Assembly: GCA_013911885.1 (NCBI GenBank)
Contig: JACESI010000009.1
Span: 28,349 to 92,348, forward strand
Origin: Hyphomicrobiales bacterium
GTDB taxonomy: Bacteria > Pseudomonadota > Alphaproteobacteria > Rhizobiales > JACESI01
DNA length: 64,000 nt
Direction of reading: 5' to 3'
Part shown: one piece after another, positions 1 through 9,134 of the stretch
How positions within the stretch are numbered: position 1 is the stretch's first letter
How the letters are laid out: each line of letters starts with the position of its first letter
Notes under the pieces: model-generated
What the model was told of the DNA's origin: nothing
Database searches by the model: none
What the model saw: only the letters and a program-made list of their open reading frames with translations
Translations under genes and position numbers: made by a program

Positions 1-32
1 AGGAAGTTTCTGTCCGCCAGGCAGCGGAATAG
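1..32 (+). CDS. Possible C-terminal tail of an upstream gene
   Basis: One frame is open from the window edge to a TAG at 30-32 and would encode a tail ending EVSVRQAAE. The gap to the next start is 24 bases and the next gene is a FAD-binding subunit, so this could be the end of a partner subunit of the same hydroxylase. Ten codons cannot prove this. Confidence 0.25.
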   Translation, partial: EVSVRQAAE

Positions 33-56
33 GCGAGAGAACAGGGGAGAGCCAAC

Positions 57-857
57 ATGTACGCAACCAAATATCACAAGCCAGAAAACCTGTCCGACGC
101 CGCCAAGCTGATGGCCAGCGTCGAAGACGGCAAATTCCTCGGCGGCGGACAGACGCTGATCCCAACGATGAAGCAACGCCTTGCCGCACCGAGCGACATC
201 ATCCACGTGGCGGGGCTCCCCGAACTTCAGGGAATATCGGTCACGGGCGACGGCGTGACCATCGGCGCGGGCACAACCCATGCGGCGGTCGCCGGCTCCA
301 GCGAGGTCAAGGCTACGATCCCGGCTCTCGCCGCTCTTGCAGGCGGCATCGGCGATCCGCATGTGCGCAATATGGGAACCCTCGGCGGCTCGGTCGCGAA
401 CAATGACCCGGCGGCGGATTACCCAAGCGCGGTTCTGGCCCTTGACGCCACCATCAACACCTCGCGCCGCGCCATCAGGGCCGTGGACTATTTTCAGGGC
501 ATGTTCACGACCGCGCTTGAGGAAGACGAAATCATCGCATCGATCCATTTTCCGAAACCGAAACGCGCTGCTTATGCGAAATTCGACAATCCCGCCTCGC
601 GTTATGCGCTTGCCGGGGTCTTTGTTGCCGAGCTTGCGGACGGCTCCATCAGTGTGGCCGTCACCGGCGCCGGATCGGATGGCGTCTATCGCGACACGGC
701 GATGGAAAAGGCTCTTGCCGGCAACTTCTCGCCCGATGCGCTTGGCGACGTGAAACCCGACGCCGGAATGATGATGTCGGATATGCATGCGAATGCCGAT
801 TACCGGGCAAACCTCGTCCATGTGATGGCGAAACGGGCGGTTGCCGCGGCGCGGTGA
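57..857 (+). CDS. FAD-binding (medium) subunit of a molybdenum hydroxylase, CoxM family
   Basis: The 266-residue product has the size and both flavin signatures of the CO-dehydrogenase/xanthine-dehydrogenase medium subunit: GGGQTLIP at residues 29-36 and the TLGG...DPAADYP segment at 108-123. In this family the subunit passes electrons through FAD from the Fe-S subunit to the acceptor. The C-terminal third is the usual CO-dehydrogenase flavoprotein C domain. The ATG is preceded by a GGGGAGAG ribosome-binding site. The large Mo-binding and small 2Fe-2S subunits are not in the window and probably lie upstream, so substrate specificity cannot be assigned. CoxM-type genes are often labelled CO dehydrogenase without activity; I call the family only. 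Confidence 0.9.
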   Translation: MYATKYHKPENLSDAAKLMASVEDGKFLGGGQTLIPTMKQRLAAPSDIIHVAGLPELQGISVTGDGVTIGAGTTHAAVAGSSEVKATIPALAALAGGIGDPHVRNMGTLGGSVANNDPAADYPSAVLALDATINTSRRAIRAVDYFQGMFTTALEEDEIIASIHFPKPKRAAYAKFDNPASRYALAGVFVAELADGSISVAVTGAGSDGVYRDTAMEKALAGNFSPDALGDVKPDAGMMMSDMHANADYRANLVHVMAKRAVAAAR

Positions 858-1470
858 GATCGCTGCTCTTCGACCGCGGCAAGCCAGGCGTGAATGCGGG
901 CATGGCTGGCATCTGACCCGCTTGTCTCAGATGAGTTTCTGGGATGAGTTGAGTTTGGGGTAGCCTGTTCCCAAGCCAGGCAGTCAGGCGATGCAGTCGG
1001 GCGGATTGTTGGGTCACGGCTTGCGCGGGAGCGATAAATATGTGCCATCACCATGACGAAGCTTGTCGATAAGGCCATGACCTCGAAAGGTCGGAAGGCG
1101 GCGCTGTTCATCGGATTGTTGAGCCAAACTTCCCACAACATGCCTCTCGAGCTCAGGCTTGCCGTCAAAGTGACGCGGGCACCCGCTATCAGATGAATTT
1201 TCCAGCCGCGATTTTCCGTTCGAAATCCGACGCGTTTCTTTATTCGGGTCGTGCCTGATGAGGGGCTATTTGTGCGGGAGAGGGGGCTTGGAGACGAAGC
1301 CAATGCCTAACAAAGACTCGCGCCTTATCTGAACGGGCGGCAAAACATATGATCAACAGCCCGCATCGCAAATCGGTCCGGGGTTTTCCTGTTTGAAACC
1401 GGTGACAGCGCATTGCAAAAAACAGGTGAATATCAACGCATGATCGGGTAGCGCGACGCGTGCCGCGTGA
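858..1470. other. Gene-poor interval
   Basis: About 0.6 kb lies between the hydroxylase subunit and the end of shc. One minus-strand frame is open for 167 codons (800-1303), but it overlaps the upstream gene, is Ser/Arg/Thr-rich, lacks a ribosome-binding site and resembles no family I know. A decayed gene or mobile-element remnant is possible. I see no tRNA, terminator or riboswitch. Confidence 0.5.
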
Positions 1471-3420
1471 TCAGATGCCCCATTTCACGCTGCGGTCGTT
1501 AGATGCCATGAGACCCTGATAGCGCGCCATCGCCCAGAGCGGGAAATAGGCGGCATAGCCGTGATATTTGAGATAGAATACCCGCGGAAAGCCTGTTCCC
1601 GACCAATATTTCTCATCCCAGCGCGCGCCATCCTTCGGCGCATGGGTGAGATAGGTGATACCCTTGCGCACGGCGCTGTCTTCCACCGCATCCGCAGACA
1701 TCAGCGCCATCAGCGCCCAGGCGGTCTGTGAGGCGGTCGACCCTTCATTATAGCCCTTGCAGGTGGGGTCGTATGTCTCAAGCCCTTCGCCCCAGCCGCC
1801 ATCGCTGTTTTGATGCGCCTTGAGCCAGACCACGGCCTTTTGAATATAGGGCTGCGACATATCCTCGCCCGCGCTTTTGAGGGCGACCAGCGCGGACCAG
1901 GTGCCGTAGATGTAATTGGCGCCCCAGCGGCCATACCAGGAGCCGTCCTTTTCCTGTTCGCGCCGGATGAAATCGACGCCTTTACGGATGGCTTTCATGT
2001 AGCGCACCCGGTCCACCTGCGACAGTGCCCCGACGCAGCGCGCGGTCACATCGACGGTCGGTGGATCTAGCAGCGCACCGTGATCGGCGAATGGAATGTG
2101 ATTGAAGTAAAAATGTTCGTTTTCCGGCTCGAAAGCACCCCAGCCGCCGGAGGATGATTGCATGCCGAGCAACCACTCGCAGCCGCGCTCAATCGCCTCA
2201 GCATAATCGGGACTACCCTGACGGCTCATGGCGAGGATAACTACGGCTGTGTCATCGACATCGGGGTAATAAGCATTTTCATACTGGAATGCCCAGCCGC
2301 CGGGTCGGACATCCGGGCGGCGAACGGCCCAGTCGCCTTTGACGTCTAGGATCTGGCGGTCTTTCAGCCAGTCGAGGGCGGCCTTCAGTTTCGGTTCGTC
2401 GCGGTCGCCTGACTCCAGGATCGCATGCGCTGCGAGACAGGTATCCCAGACCGGCGAAAGACATGGCTGATAATAGATTTCCTCTCCGCGTTCGGTGAAC
2501 AGCTTTTCGACCGCCGAACGCGCCGTCACCATATCCGGGTGGTCGGCCGGATAGCCAAGCGCGTGATAGGCCATCACCGTATTTGCAATGGCCGGATAAA
2601 TCGCGCCCAGTCCGTCTTCGCCATTGAGGCGCTCGGTGAAGAATTCAACCGCTTTGTCGATCGCTGTCTGCTTGCCAGCCCGCAAAGCATTCGGCTCGAG
2701 CTTGCGCAGGAATTTGTCGAGATGCAGAAACGCGTTGCCCCAGGCGGAGCCGGTATGATTGACGTTATAGACCTTCTGTTGTTCCGGCGGAACGGTGAAC
2801 AGCTCGCGGATATTGCGGCCGGTCGGGTTCGCCCCTTGCGCTTTTTTTGCAAACAGAACCAGAAGCGGGACAAGAACCGTGCGCGCCCAGTAAGACATTT
2901 TCGAGATGTGAAAAGGCGACCAGACGGGTTGCAGCATCATCTGGACCGGCATCACCGGCACCGCACGCCACGGCACCTGTCCAAACAGCGCCATCGCAAT
3001 CCGGGTGAATACATTGGCTGTCGCCGCGCCGCCCTGAGAGAGAATCCAGTCGCGTCCGCGCTTCATGTGCTCGCTGTCAACATCATCGCCAATCAGCTTC
3101 AATGCCCAGTATGCTTTGACACTTGCTGAAATATTGCCCGCGCCCCCATAAAAGAGTGGCCAGGAGCCATCTTCATTCTGGTGGCTGCGAAGATAGAGCG
3201 CGATTTTCTCCTCGCGCGGCGCGTCGATTTCGCCGAGGAAATGGCGAAGAAGAACATATTCTGACGGGATCGTCGTGTCAGCCTCAAGCTCGAATACGAA
3301 ATGTCCATCAGCCTTCTGTTCAGCAAGAAGGGCGGCGCGCTGGGTATGTACGACCGTGTCGACATCTTTGAAATGGATCGTCATAATCGAACCTTGCCCG
3401 AACTCTGGGATAAACTTCAT
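1471..3420 (-). CDS. shc: Squalene-hopene cyclase
   Basis: This is a 649-residue terpene cyclase of class II, converting squalene to hopene/hopanol at the membrane for hopanoid synthesis. The catalytic acid motif DVDDTA is at residues 387-392, and several QW repeats are visible, including QNEDGSW near 81, QSSSGGW near 424, QEKDGSW near 496 and QNSDGGW near 545. Length matches the family. The first ATG (3420) has only a weak ribosome-binding site; the second ATG at 3384, giving MTIHFKDVD, has AAGG seven bases upstream and may be the true start (637 residues). The gene stands alone; the hpn genes that often accompany shc are not in the window. Confidence 0.95.
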   Translation of the reverse strand: MKFIPEFGQGSIMTIHFKDVDTVVHTQRAALLAEQKADGHFVFELEADTTIPSEYVLLRHFLGEIDAPREEKIALYLRSHQNEDGSWPLFYGGAGNISASVKAYWALKLIGDDVDSEHMKRGRDWILSQGGAATANVFTRIAMALFGQVPWRAVPVMPVQMMLQPVWSPFHISKMSYWARTVLVPLLVLFAKKAQGANPTGRNIRELFTVPPEQQKVYNVNHTGSAWGNAFLHLDKFLRKLEPNALRAGKQTAIDKAVEFFTERLNGEDGLGAIYPAIANTVMAYHALGYPADHPDMVTARSAVEKLFTERGEEIYYQPCLSPVWDTCLAAHAILESGDRDEPKLKAALDWLKDRQILDVKGDWAVRRPDVRPGGWAFQYENAYYPDVDDTAVVILAMSRQGSPDYAEAIERGCEWLLGMQSSSGGWGAFEPENEHFYFNHIPFADHGALLDPPTVDVTARCVGALSQVDRVRYMKAIRKGVDFIRREQEKDGSWYGRWGANYIYGTWSALVALKSAGEDMSQPYIQKAVVWLKAHQNSDGGWGEGLETYDPTCKGYNEGSTASQTAWALMALMSADAVEDSAVRKGITYLTHAPKDGARWDEKYWSGTGFPRVFYLKYHGYAAYFPLWAMARYQGLMASNDRSVKWGI

Positions 3421-3656
3421 GGTGTTCCGACCAGCGGGCCTCGCAAAATAGCGGATTGTGCAGAATAGCTGCTGTTGCTAGACCGAAATGGTGCGCTGCA
3501 CCAAAATGCATATCCTTACCAGACATTGAATGCAAGCTAGCATGCGCGCTGAGCGACTTCTATGCTGTTTTTGTCAAATCTGCTGGTAAGACAAGGGGCC
3601 TATTTCATATTACCGTGATCTGGTGCGGTCGCTGATGGTTCAAAACGGGGCGCGCC

Positions 3657-4325
3657 TCAGGCAAACTTGCGGTGTTGCGGCGGGCGATAACCAACCAGGA
3701 GATCGTTGAATTTCGTCCCCTGAATGACGATGTGATCGCGCAGAAGGGAACTCGCTTTTTCCGGCTCCCCGCCGCCGATGGCAGCGCAGACGGCAATATG
3801 TTCAGCCAGGGATTGGCGAATGCGATCATTCACCTGCAATTGCAGACGACGAACCGGCTGGAGCCGCCGGTAGAGCCGGCTTGCCTCTGTATAGAGAAAC
3901 ATATTGCCACTCGCCTCATAGATCAGGTGGTGGAAACGTTCGTTGGCGCGATAATAGGCCGCCGGATCATTTGCGCGTTCAGCTGCGGCGCAGTCGTCGC
4001 ATGCCGCTTGAAGCCGGGCGAGATCGGCGGCGCTTATCCGGGTCGCGGCAAGGCGCGCGGCCATGCTTTCAAGTTCAGCCATGACCTCGAACATTTCCAC
4101 GATTTCTCTGATATCGGGAAAGCGCACGAAAGCGCCCCGGTTCGGGATGAGTTCGACCAGTCCTGAAGTCGCAAGCATGCGCAGTGTCTCGCGGATCGGG
4201 GTGCGTGATACATGATACTCGGACGAAAGGCGCGTTTCGTTCAGTCGCTCGCCGTTGGAGAACTGGCCAAGCAGGATCGCTTCCTCGATTTCTGTTTTGA
4301 TCATGTCTGCGGAGCGCTTAATCAT
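3657..4325 (-). CDS. GntR-family regulator, FCD subfamily (probable malonate regulator)
   Basis: The 222-residue protein has an N-terminal winged helix (SSEYHVSRTPIRETLRML is the recognition region) and an all-helical FCD ligand domain from about residue 80. It lies divergently next to a TRAP transporter-acyl-CoA synthetase operon, the arrangement known for MatR and the rhizobial malonate operon. A perfect ATTGTATACAAT palindrome sits between its start and the operon's -35 box, so autoregulation and control of the operon are likely. FCD proteins usually sense small carboxylates. No good ribosome-binding site precedes the first ATG; the ATG seven codons in is an alternative. Confidence 0.88.
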   Translation of the reverse strand: MIKRSADMIKTEIEEAILLGQFSNGERLNETRLSSEYHVSRTPIRETLRMLATSGLVELIPNRGAFVRFPDIREIVEMFEVMAELESMAARLAATRISAADLARLQAACDDCAAAERANDPAAYYRANERFHHLIYEASGNMFLYTEASRLYRRLQPVRRLQLQVNDRIRQSLAEHIAVCAAIGGGEPEKASSLLRDHIVIQGTKFNDLLVGYRPPQHRKFA

Positions 4326-4366
4326 GGCGCGATCATACGTGAGAATCAGCCAATCTCAATCGCTGA

Positions 4367-4378
4367 ATTGTATACAAT
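4367..4378. promoter_or_regulatory. GntR/FCD operator palindrome
   Basis: ATTGTATACAAT is a perfect 12-base palindrome of the kind bound by FCD-subfamily GntR proteins (GTATAC core). It ends four bases before the -35 box of the TRAP operon and 42 bases from the regulator's start, so it can control both directions. Confidence 0.7.
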
Positions 4379-4382
4379 CTTC

Positions 4383-4411
4383 TTGACATCGCGCTCATGC
4401 TCGGCTGTTCT
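4383..4411 (+). promoter_or_regulatory. Sigma-70-type promoter of the TRAP/malonate operon
   Basis: A perfect TTGACA (4383-4388) is followed after 17 bases by TGTTCT (4406-4411) as a weak -10. The next gene starts 73 bases downstream with a GGAGG site. The -10 is the uncertain part. Confidence 0.5.
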
Positions 4412-4484
4412 AGGGCACTTTCCGGCGAGAGAAGGCCGGTTCGATTGTAATGTGGTTCAAGCATTTTCTGGGAGGAAAAGACAC

Positions 4485-5486
4485 ATGAACAAGATTTTGA
4501 AACAATTAAGCCGGACGGTTGGCCTCAGTCTGGCTGTTGCCGCCGGTTTGGCGGGTTATGCGTCGGCTGCCGAACTGCGCCTGTCGCACCAGTGGGCGAC
4601 CTCGGATATTCGTCATAAAGTCGCTCAGATCGTGGCTGATGAAGTGGCGGCTGCCAATGTCGATCTCAGCATCAAGATTTTCCCGTCCGGCGCTCTTTTC
4701 AAGGCAAAGGAACAGTATAAGCCGCTCTCCGCGGGGCAGCTCGACATGACAGTCTATCCGCTTTCTTATGCGGGCGGGCAGCATCCGGAATACAACCTCA
4801 CATTGATGCCGGGTCTCGTTAAAAACCACGATCATGCGGCGCGCCTGAACGAATCCGATTTCATGAAGGCGCTCGAAGATCTGATGGCGCAGGATGATGT
4901 GCGGGTTCTTGTGCACGGCTATCTGGCAGGTGGTTTTGCAGGCAAGGACAAGTGCATCACCAAACCGGAAGATGTCAAAGGCCTTCAGACCCGCGCGGCC
5001 GGCAAGTCGTTTGAGCAGATGCTGGCAGCAGCCGGTGCATCGATTGCCTCAATGGCATCCTCGGAGGTCTATTCCGCGTTGCAGTCGGGTGTGTTGAATG
5101 CCATCAATACCTCATCATCGTCCTTTGTGTCTTTTCGGCTTTACGAGCAGACCAAATGCTACACCCCGGCCGGCGACGTCGCGCTCTGGTTCATGTATCA
5201 GCCGGTCATCATGAATAAGTCGACCTATGAAAAGCTGAATGACGCCCAGAGGGCAGCACTTGATGCGGCTGCTGCGAAAGCGGAAGCGTACTATCTCGAA
5301 GAAGCCAAGAAGGAAGATGCAGCGTCCGTCGAGGTCTTCCAGAAAGCGGGCGTTGAGATCAGGTACATGACCCAAGAAGAATTTGCACAATGGCGCGAAC
5401 TCGCCAAAGCGTCAGCTTACAGTGATTTCGTTGGCAGCGTCAAAGACGGCCAGGCCTTGCTCGACAAGGCGTTTGCAGTCGAATAA
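4485..5486 (+). CDS. dctP: TRAP transporter substrate-binding protein (DctP family)
   Basis: The 333-residue periplasmic receptor starts with a Sec signal peptide, with cleavage probably after YASAA. The family hallmark LQTRAAGKSFEQML carries the Arg that binds the ligand carboxylate. The start is the ATG eight bases after GGAGG; an in-frame extension further upstream crosses the promoter and is rejected. It is the first gene of a P-Q-M-synthetase operon. With the malonyl-CoA synthetase downstream and a MatR-like regulator divergent, malonate or a methyl-malonate is the likely ligand; this is inferred from context, not from binding residues. Confidence 0.9.
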   Translation: MNKILKQLSRTVGLSLAVAAGLAGYASAAELRLSHQWATSDIRHKVAQIVADEVAAANVDLSIKIFPSGALFKAKEQYKPLSAGQLDMTVYPLSYAGGQHPEYNLTLMPGLVKNHDHAARLNESDFMKALEDLMAQDDVRVLVHGYLAGGFAGKDKCITKPEDVKGLQTRAAGKSFEQMLAAAGASIASMASSEVYSALQSGVLNAINTSSSSFVSFRLYEQTKCYTPAGDVALWFMYQPVIMNKSTYEKLNDAQRAALDAAAAKAEAYYLEEAKKEDAASVEVFQKAGVEIRYMTQEEFAQWRELAKASAYSDFVGSVKDGQALLDKAFAVE

Positions 5487-5511
5487 GCCCGCCTCGGTTC
5501 CGGCTCAATTC

Positions 5512-5532
5512 GGGGAGGGCCTGGCTCTCCCC
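5512..5532 (+). other. Hairpin between receptor and permease genes
   Basis: GGGGAG and CTCCCC pair across a nine-base loop, 26 bases after the receptor stop. There is no T-run. Such hairpins often stabilise the 5' receptor message so that more receptor than permease is made. Confidence 0.45.
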
Positions 5533-5622
5533 AACTTCTTCGCGGCTTTTGTCTAACGCTTCCCCTGAATGCTACGGCCGGTCGTCTTCTCACCTGTCTT
5601 CGAGGAATATCCTGGAGGGTTC

Positions 5623-6180
5623 ATGTCCAAACCATTGACGCAGACGGTCGCCCCGACCGGTGGCAACGCGTTTCTGCGCGCTGTTGCCTTTCTTTCGACG
5701 CTTTGCGGCGTCGCCTCTGCTTTCATGATTCTGATTTCGGTGCTGATCACCTGCCAGATGATCTGGATACGTTTCGTCCTCAATCAGTCCACGGTCTGGC
5801 AGACAGAAATGGTTATCTATCTCATGATCGCCGCAACGGTGATCGGCCTTCCTTATGTCCAGCGTCTGCGCGGTCACGTCAATGTCGATCTCGTGCCGTT
5901 GATGATGGCACCTGTGCTGCGCCGGTTCATGGCGATCCTGACCCTTTCTGCAACCATTGCGATTATCGTCGTCATGCTGGTCTACAGCTACGAGCTCTGG
6001 CACATTGCCTGGTCGAAGGGCTGGCGGTCAGACACGGTCTGGGGGGTCAAACTGTCCTTGCCCTATGCGGTCATGCCGATCGGATTTGGCTTGTTTCTTC
6101 TCCAATTGATCGCGGATCTTTATGCGGTCATCGCCAATATCGACCGGCCGTTCGGTCTTAGTGACAAAGAGGGCCTGTAA
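5623..6180 (+). CDS. dctQ: TRAP transporter small permease (DctQ family)
   Basis: The 185-residue protein shows four hydrophobic segments, the standard DctQ topology, and the WxTEMVIYLMI-type helix 2 (here WQTEMVIYLMIAA). It partners the large permease in the inner membrane. The start is the ATG preceded by GGAGGG; this gives the normal length. Its TAA stop overlaps the next ATG by one base (TAATG), indicating translational coupling with dctM. Confidence 0.9.
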   Translation: MSKPLTQTVAPTGGNAFLRAVAFLSTLCGVASAFMILISVLITCQMIWIRFVLNQSTVWQTEMVIYLMIAATVIGLPYVQRLRGHVNVDLVPLMMAPVLRRFMAILTLSATIAIIVVMLVYSYELWHIAWSKGWRSDTVWGVKLSLPYAVMPIGFGLFLLQLIADLYAVIANIDRPFGLSDKEGL

Positions 6181-7496
6181 TGGATCCGGTTAGCCTTGGT
6201 GGTCTTGTTGCGCTTGCGACAATCGTAGTCCTGTTCTCCGGCGTGTCGGTCGCAAGCGGCCTTCTCATCGTCGCCGCCGGATTTCTGATTGCTTTTGACG
6301 GTCTGCGCTCGCTTGAACTGATGCCGGAGATTTTCTTCGGGGGGCTCAACGATTTCGCGCTTCTGTCGATCCCGATGTTCATCATCATGGGTGCGGCAAT
6401 CTCGTCGACACGGGCCGGTGCAGACCTTTATGAGGCGCTGGATCGCTGGCTGACACGCGTTCCCGGCGGTCTTGTCATATCAAATCTGGGTGCCTGCGCC
6501 CTGTTTTCGGCGATGTCCGGATCATCGCCTGCGACCTGTGCTGCGATTGGCAAGATGGGTATCCCGGAAATGCGCAAGCGCGGCTATTCGGACGAAGTTG
6601 CAGCCGGCTCTATCGCGGCTGGCGGAACCCTCGGTATCCTTATCCCACCGTCGGTGACGATGATTGTCTACGGCATCGCGACAGAGACCTCGATTGGCCG
6701 CCTGTTTCTCGCCGGCGTCGTGCCCGGTATCATGCTGATGCTTTTCTTCATGGCCTGGTCGATATTCTCGACCTGGCGCAGCGGTTCTGTCGACGTGCTG
6801 ACCGGGCGCAGTTTCAGCTGGCGCGAGCGGTTCGAGATCATGCCGCGCGTCGTGCCGTTCATGCTGATCATTCTGGGCGTTCTTTACGCCATGTATGGTG
6901 GCATTGCCACACCATCGGAGACAGCGGCCGTGGGTGCGCTGATGTGCATTGTGATCGCCGTCCTGATTTACCGCATGTGGAATCCGAAAGACCTCTGGGT
7001 CGTGCTGCGGGATTCGACACGCGAAAGCGTGATGATCCTCTTCATCATTGCTGCAGCCGGTGTCTTTTCCTACATGCTCTCGACACTGTTCATCACCCAG
7101 TCGATTGCCGAATGGATCGCGACGCTCGATGTCAACCGTTGGGTTCTGATGGTGATGGTGAATGTGTTTTTGCTGATTGCCGGGTTTTTCCTGCCGCCGG
7201 TTGCGGTTATTCTGATGTCGGCGCCGATCCTTCTGCCAATCATACTGGCTGCCGGGTTCGATCCCTACTGGTTTGCCGTCGTCTTGACCATCAACATGGA
7301 AATCGGTCTCATATCGCCGCCGGTCGGCCTCAATCTTTATGTCATTAACGGGATTGCGCCGGACATTTCGCTGAAGTCAATTCTGGTTGGCTCGATCCCC
7401 TATGTCGTGCTGATGTTGTTCGCGATCGTCGTCCTTTGCTTTTTCCCGGCCATCGCGACATTTCTGCCGGACATGGTGATGGGAAAGGCGTCTTGA
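6180..7496 (+). CDS. dctM: TRAP transporter large permease (DctM family)
   Basis: The 438-residue, roughly 12-helix membrane protein is the transport channel of the TRAP system. Typical signatures are FALLSIPMFIIMG near residues 59-71, the SGSSPATCAAIGKMGIPEM loop near 114-132, GTLGILIPPSVTMIVYG near 148-164, and the C-terminal NMEIGLISPPVGLNLYV. The start codon overlaps the dctQ stop. It is followed after 38 bases by the acyl-CoA synthetase, so import and CoA activation are co-transcribed. Confidence 0.93.
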   Translation: MDPVSLGGLVALATIVVLFSGVSVASGLLIVAAGFLIAFDGLRSLELMPEIFFGGLNDFALLSIPMFIIMGAAISSTRAGADLYEALDRWLTRVPGGLVISNLGACALFSAMSGSSPATCAAIGKMGIPEMRKRGYSDEVAAGSIAAGGTLGILIPPSVTMIVYGIATETSIGRLFLAGVVPGIMLMLFFMAWSIFSTWRSGSVDVLTGRSFSWRERFEIMPRVVPFMLIILGVLYAMYGGIATPSETAAVGALMCIVIAVLIYRMWNPKDLWVVLRDSTRESVMILFIIAAAGVFSYMLSTLFITQSIAEWIATLDVNRWVLMVMVNVFLLIAGFFLPPVAVILMSAPILLPIILAAGFDPYWFAVVLTINMEIGLISPPVGLNLYVINGIAPDISLKSILVGSIPYVVLMLFAIVVLCFFPAIATFLPDMVMGKAS

Positions 7497-7534
7497 TCGA
7501 CCAGAGGAGCTGCTCTGGACAGGGCAGAAGCGAG

Positions 7535-9067
7535 ATGACCAATACGCTTTTTGATCGCTTGGTGACTGCCGGTAAGGCGGTGCCGTCACGCGTTTTCGCC
7601 TATCTTGATGATGGTCGGACCTATTCTCACGGTGACGTGGACACGGTATCAGCACGCTTCGCGGCCCATCTCCTGTCTCTCGGCGTCAAGCCTGGTGACC
7701 GGGTCGCCGTGCAGGTCGACAAGAGCATCGAGGCTTTCATGCTCTATCTTGCGACGGTTCGGGCGGGGGCTGTCTTCCTGCCGCTCAACACGGCCTATAC
7801 CCAACATGAAGTCGATTATTTCCTGGGTGACGCCAAGCCCGCGCTGTTTGTCTGCCGGCCGGAGACAGAACAGACCCTCAGCCCGGTTGCGGCAAAGCAT
7901 GGTGCTGTGCTGAAGACCCTGGGCATCTGGCAATCACCAGACCATGATGCGGGAAGTTTCTTCGAGGCGGTGCCTGAGGAAGCAGGATCGTTTCGCAATG
8001 TTCCGCGCGGGCCGGATGATCTTGCCGCGATCCTCTACACGTCCGGTACGACAGGGCGCTCCAAGGGCGCGATGCTGACCCATGACAACCTTCTGTCCAA
8101 TGCCGAGGTGCTCCTCACCGAATGGGAATTCACCGCGTCCGACGTGCTTCTCCATGCGCTGCCGATCTATCACACCCACGGGCTTTTCGTTGCTGGCAAC
8201 ACGCTGCTGCTTGCCGGCGGCGCGATGATTTTTCAGGCCGCCTTCAAGACGGCGGATGTGCTGAACGCCCTGCCCAAGGCAACAGCCATGATGGGCGTGC
8301 CGACATTCTACACCCGTCTTCTCGACGACCCGCGCTTCACCCGCGAAGCAGCGTCGCATATGCGCCTCTTCGTCTCGGGAAGCGCGCCGCTGCTTGCCGA
8401 GACCCACGCGGCGTTTGAGGCACGGACCGGCCACCGCATTCTCGAACGCTACGGGATGACGGAGACCAACATGAATACGTCGAATCCTTATCGCGGCGAA
8501 CGGCGGGCGGGCACGGTGGGCTTTCCATTGCCGGGCGTGGAAATTAGAATTGCCGACCGCGAGAGCGGCGCAATCATGGCCGACAAGGAAATTGGCGTGA
8601 TTGAAGTCCGTGGCCGCAACGTTTTCAAAGGCTATTGGAAAATGCCGGAAAAAACCGCGCAGGAATTTCGGCCCGACGGCTTTTTTATCACCGGCGATCT
8701 CGGCGTGATCGATGATCGCGGGTATGTGTCTATTGTCGGTCGCGGTAAAGACCTGATCATTTCGGGGGGCTTCAATATCTATCCGAAGGAACTCGAGCTC
8801 CTCATCGACGAACTGCCCGGTGTCGTGGAAAGCGCGGTGATCGGCGTCCCGCATCCTGATTTCGGCGAAGGCGTGGTGGCGGTTGTTGTCTGCGACAACG
8901 GTGCGCATCTTGACGAAACTGCACTGCTTGAAACCATGAAGGAGAAAATCGCAAAGTTCAAGCAGCCGAAGCGCTATGTCATGGTGGATGAACTCCCGCG
9001 CAACGCCATGGGTAAGGTCCAGAAAAACGTGCTTCGCGAGGCCTATAAAGGCATTTTTGCGGGCTAG
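7535..9067 (+). CDS. matB: Malonyl-CoA synthetase (AMP-forming)
   Basis: The 510-residue enzyme activates malonate (often also methylmalonate) to the CoA thioester with ATP. The P-loop ILYTSGTTGRSKG is at residues 166-178, the adenylate motif ERYGMTETN and the hinge GDLGVIDDRG follow, and the C-terminal lysine lies in PRNAMGKVQK. NTAYTQHEVDYFLGDAKP near residue 85 is characteristic of MatB rather than of fatty acyl-CoA ligases. The start is an ATG after the TRAP permease. The usual partner, malonyl-CoA decarboxylase (matA), is not next to it or elsewhere in the window, so product fate is open: decarboxylation elsewhere or direct use for lipid synthesis. Confidence 0.85.
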   Translation: MTNTLFDRLVTAGKAVPSRVFAYLDDGRTYSHGDVDTVSARFAAHLLSLGVKPGDRVAVQVDKSIEAFMLYLATVRAGAVFLPLNTAYTQHEVDYFLGDAKPALFVCRPETEQTLSPVAAKHGAVLKTLGIWQSPDHDAGSFFEAVPEEAGSFRNVPRGPDDLAAILYTSGTTGRSKGAMLTHDNLLSNAEVLLTEWEFTASDVLLHALPIYHTHGLFVAGNTLLLAGGAMIFQAAFKTADVLNALPKATAMMGVPTFYTRLLDDPRFTREAASHMRLFVSGSAPLLAETHAAFEARTGHRILERYGMTETNMNTSNPYRGERRAGTVGFPLPGVEIRIADRESGAIMADKEIGVIEVRGRNVFKGYWKMPEKTAQEFRPDGFFITGDLGVIDDRGYVSIVGRGKDLIISGGFNIYPKELELLIDELPGVVESAVIGVPHPDFGEGVVAVVVCDNGAHLDETALLETMKEKIAKFKQPKRYVMVDELPRNAMGKVQKNVLREAYKGIFAG

Positions 9068-9134
9068 GCAAAAGACGCGCGGCCGGTTCCGGCGGCCTTT
9101 GGTCTGATCAGCAGAACGGGAAATTCCACACGTC

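Noticed and set aside
800..1303. 167-codon minus-strand frame in the first gene-poor interval
   Set aside because: It overlaps the hydroxylase subunit, lacks a ribosome-binding site, and matches no known protein. Kept only as a note in the interval entry.
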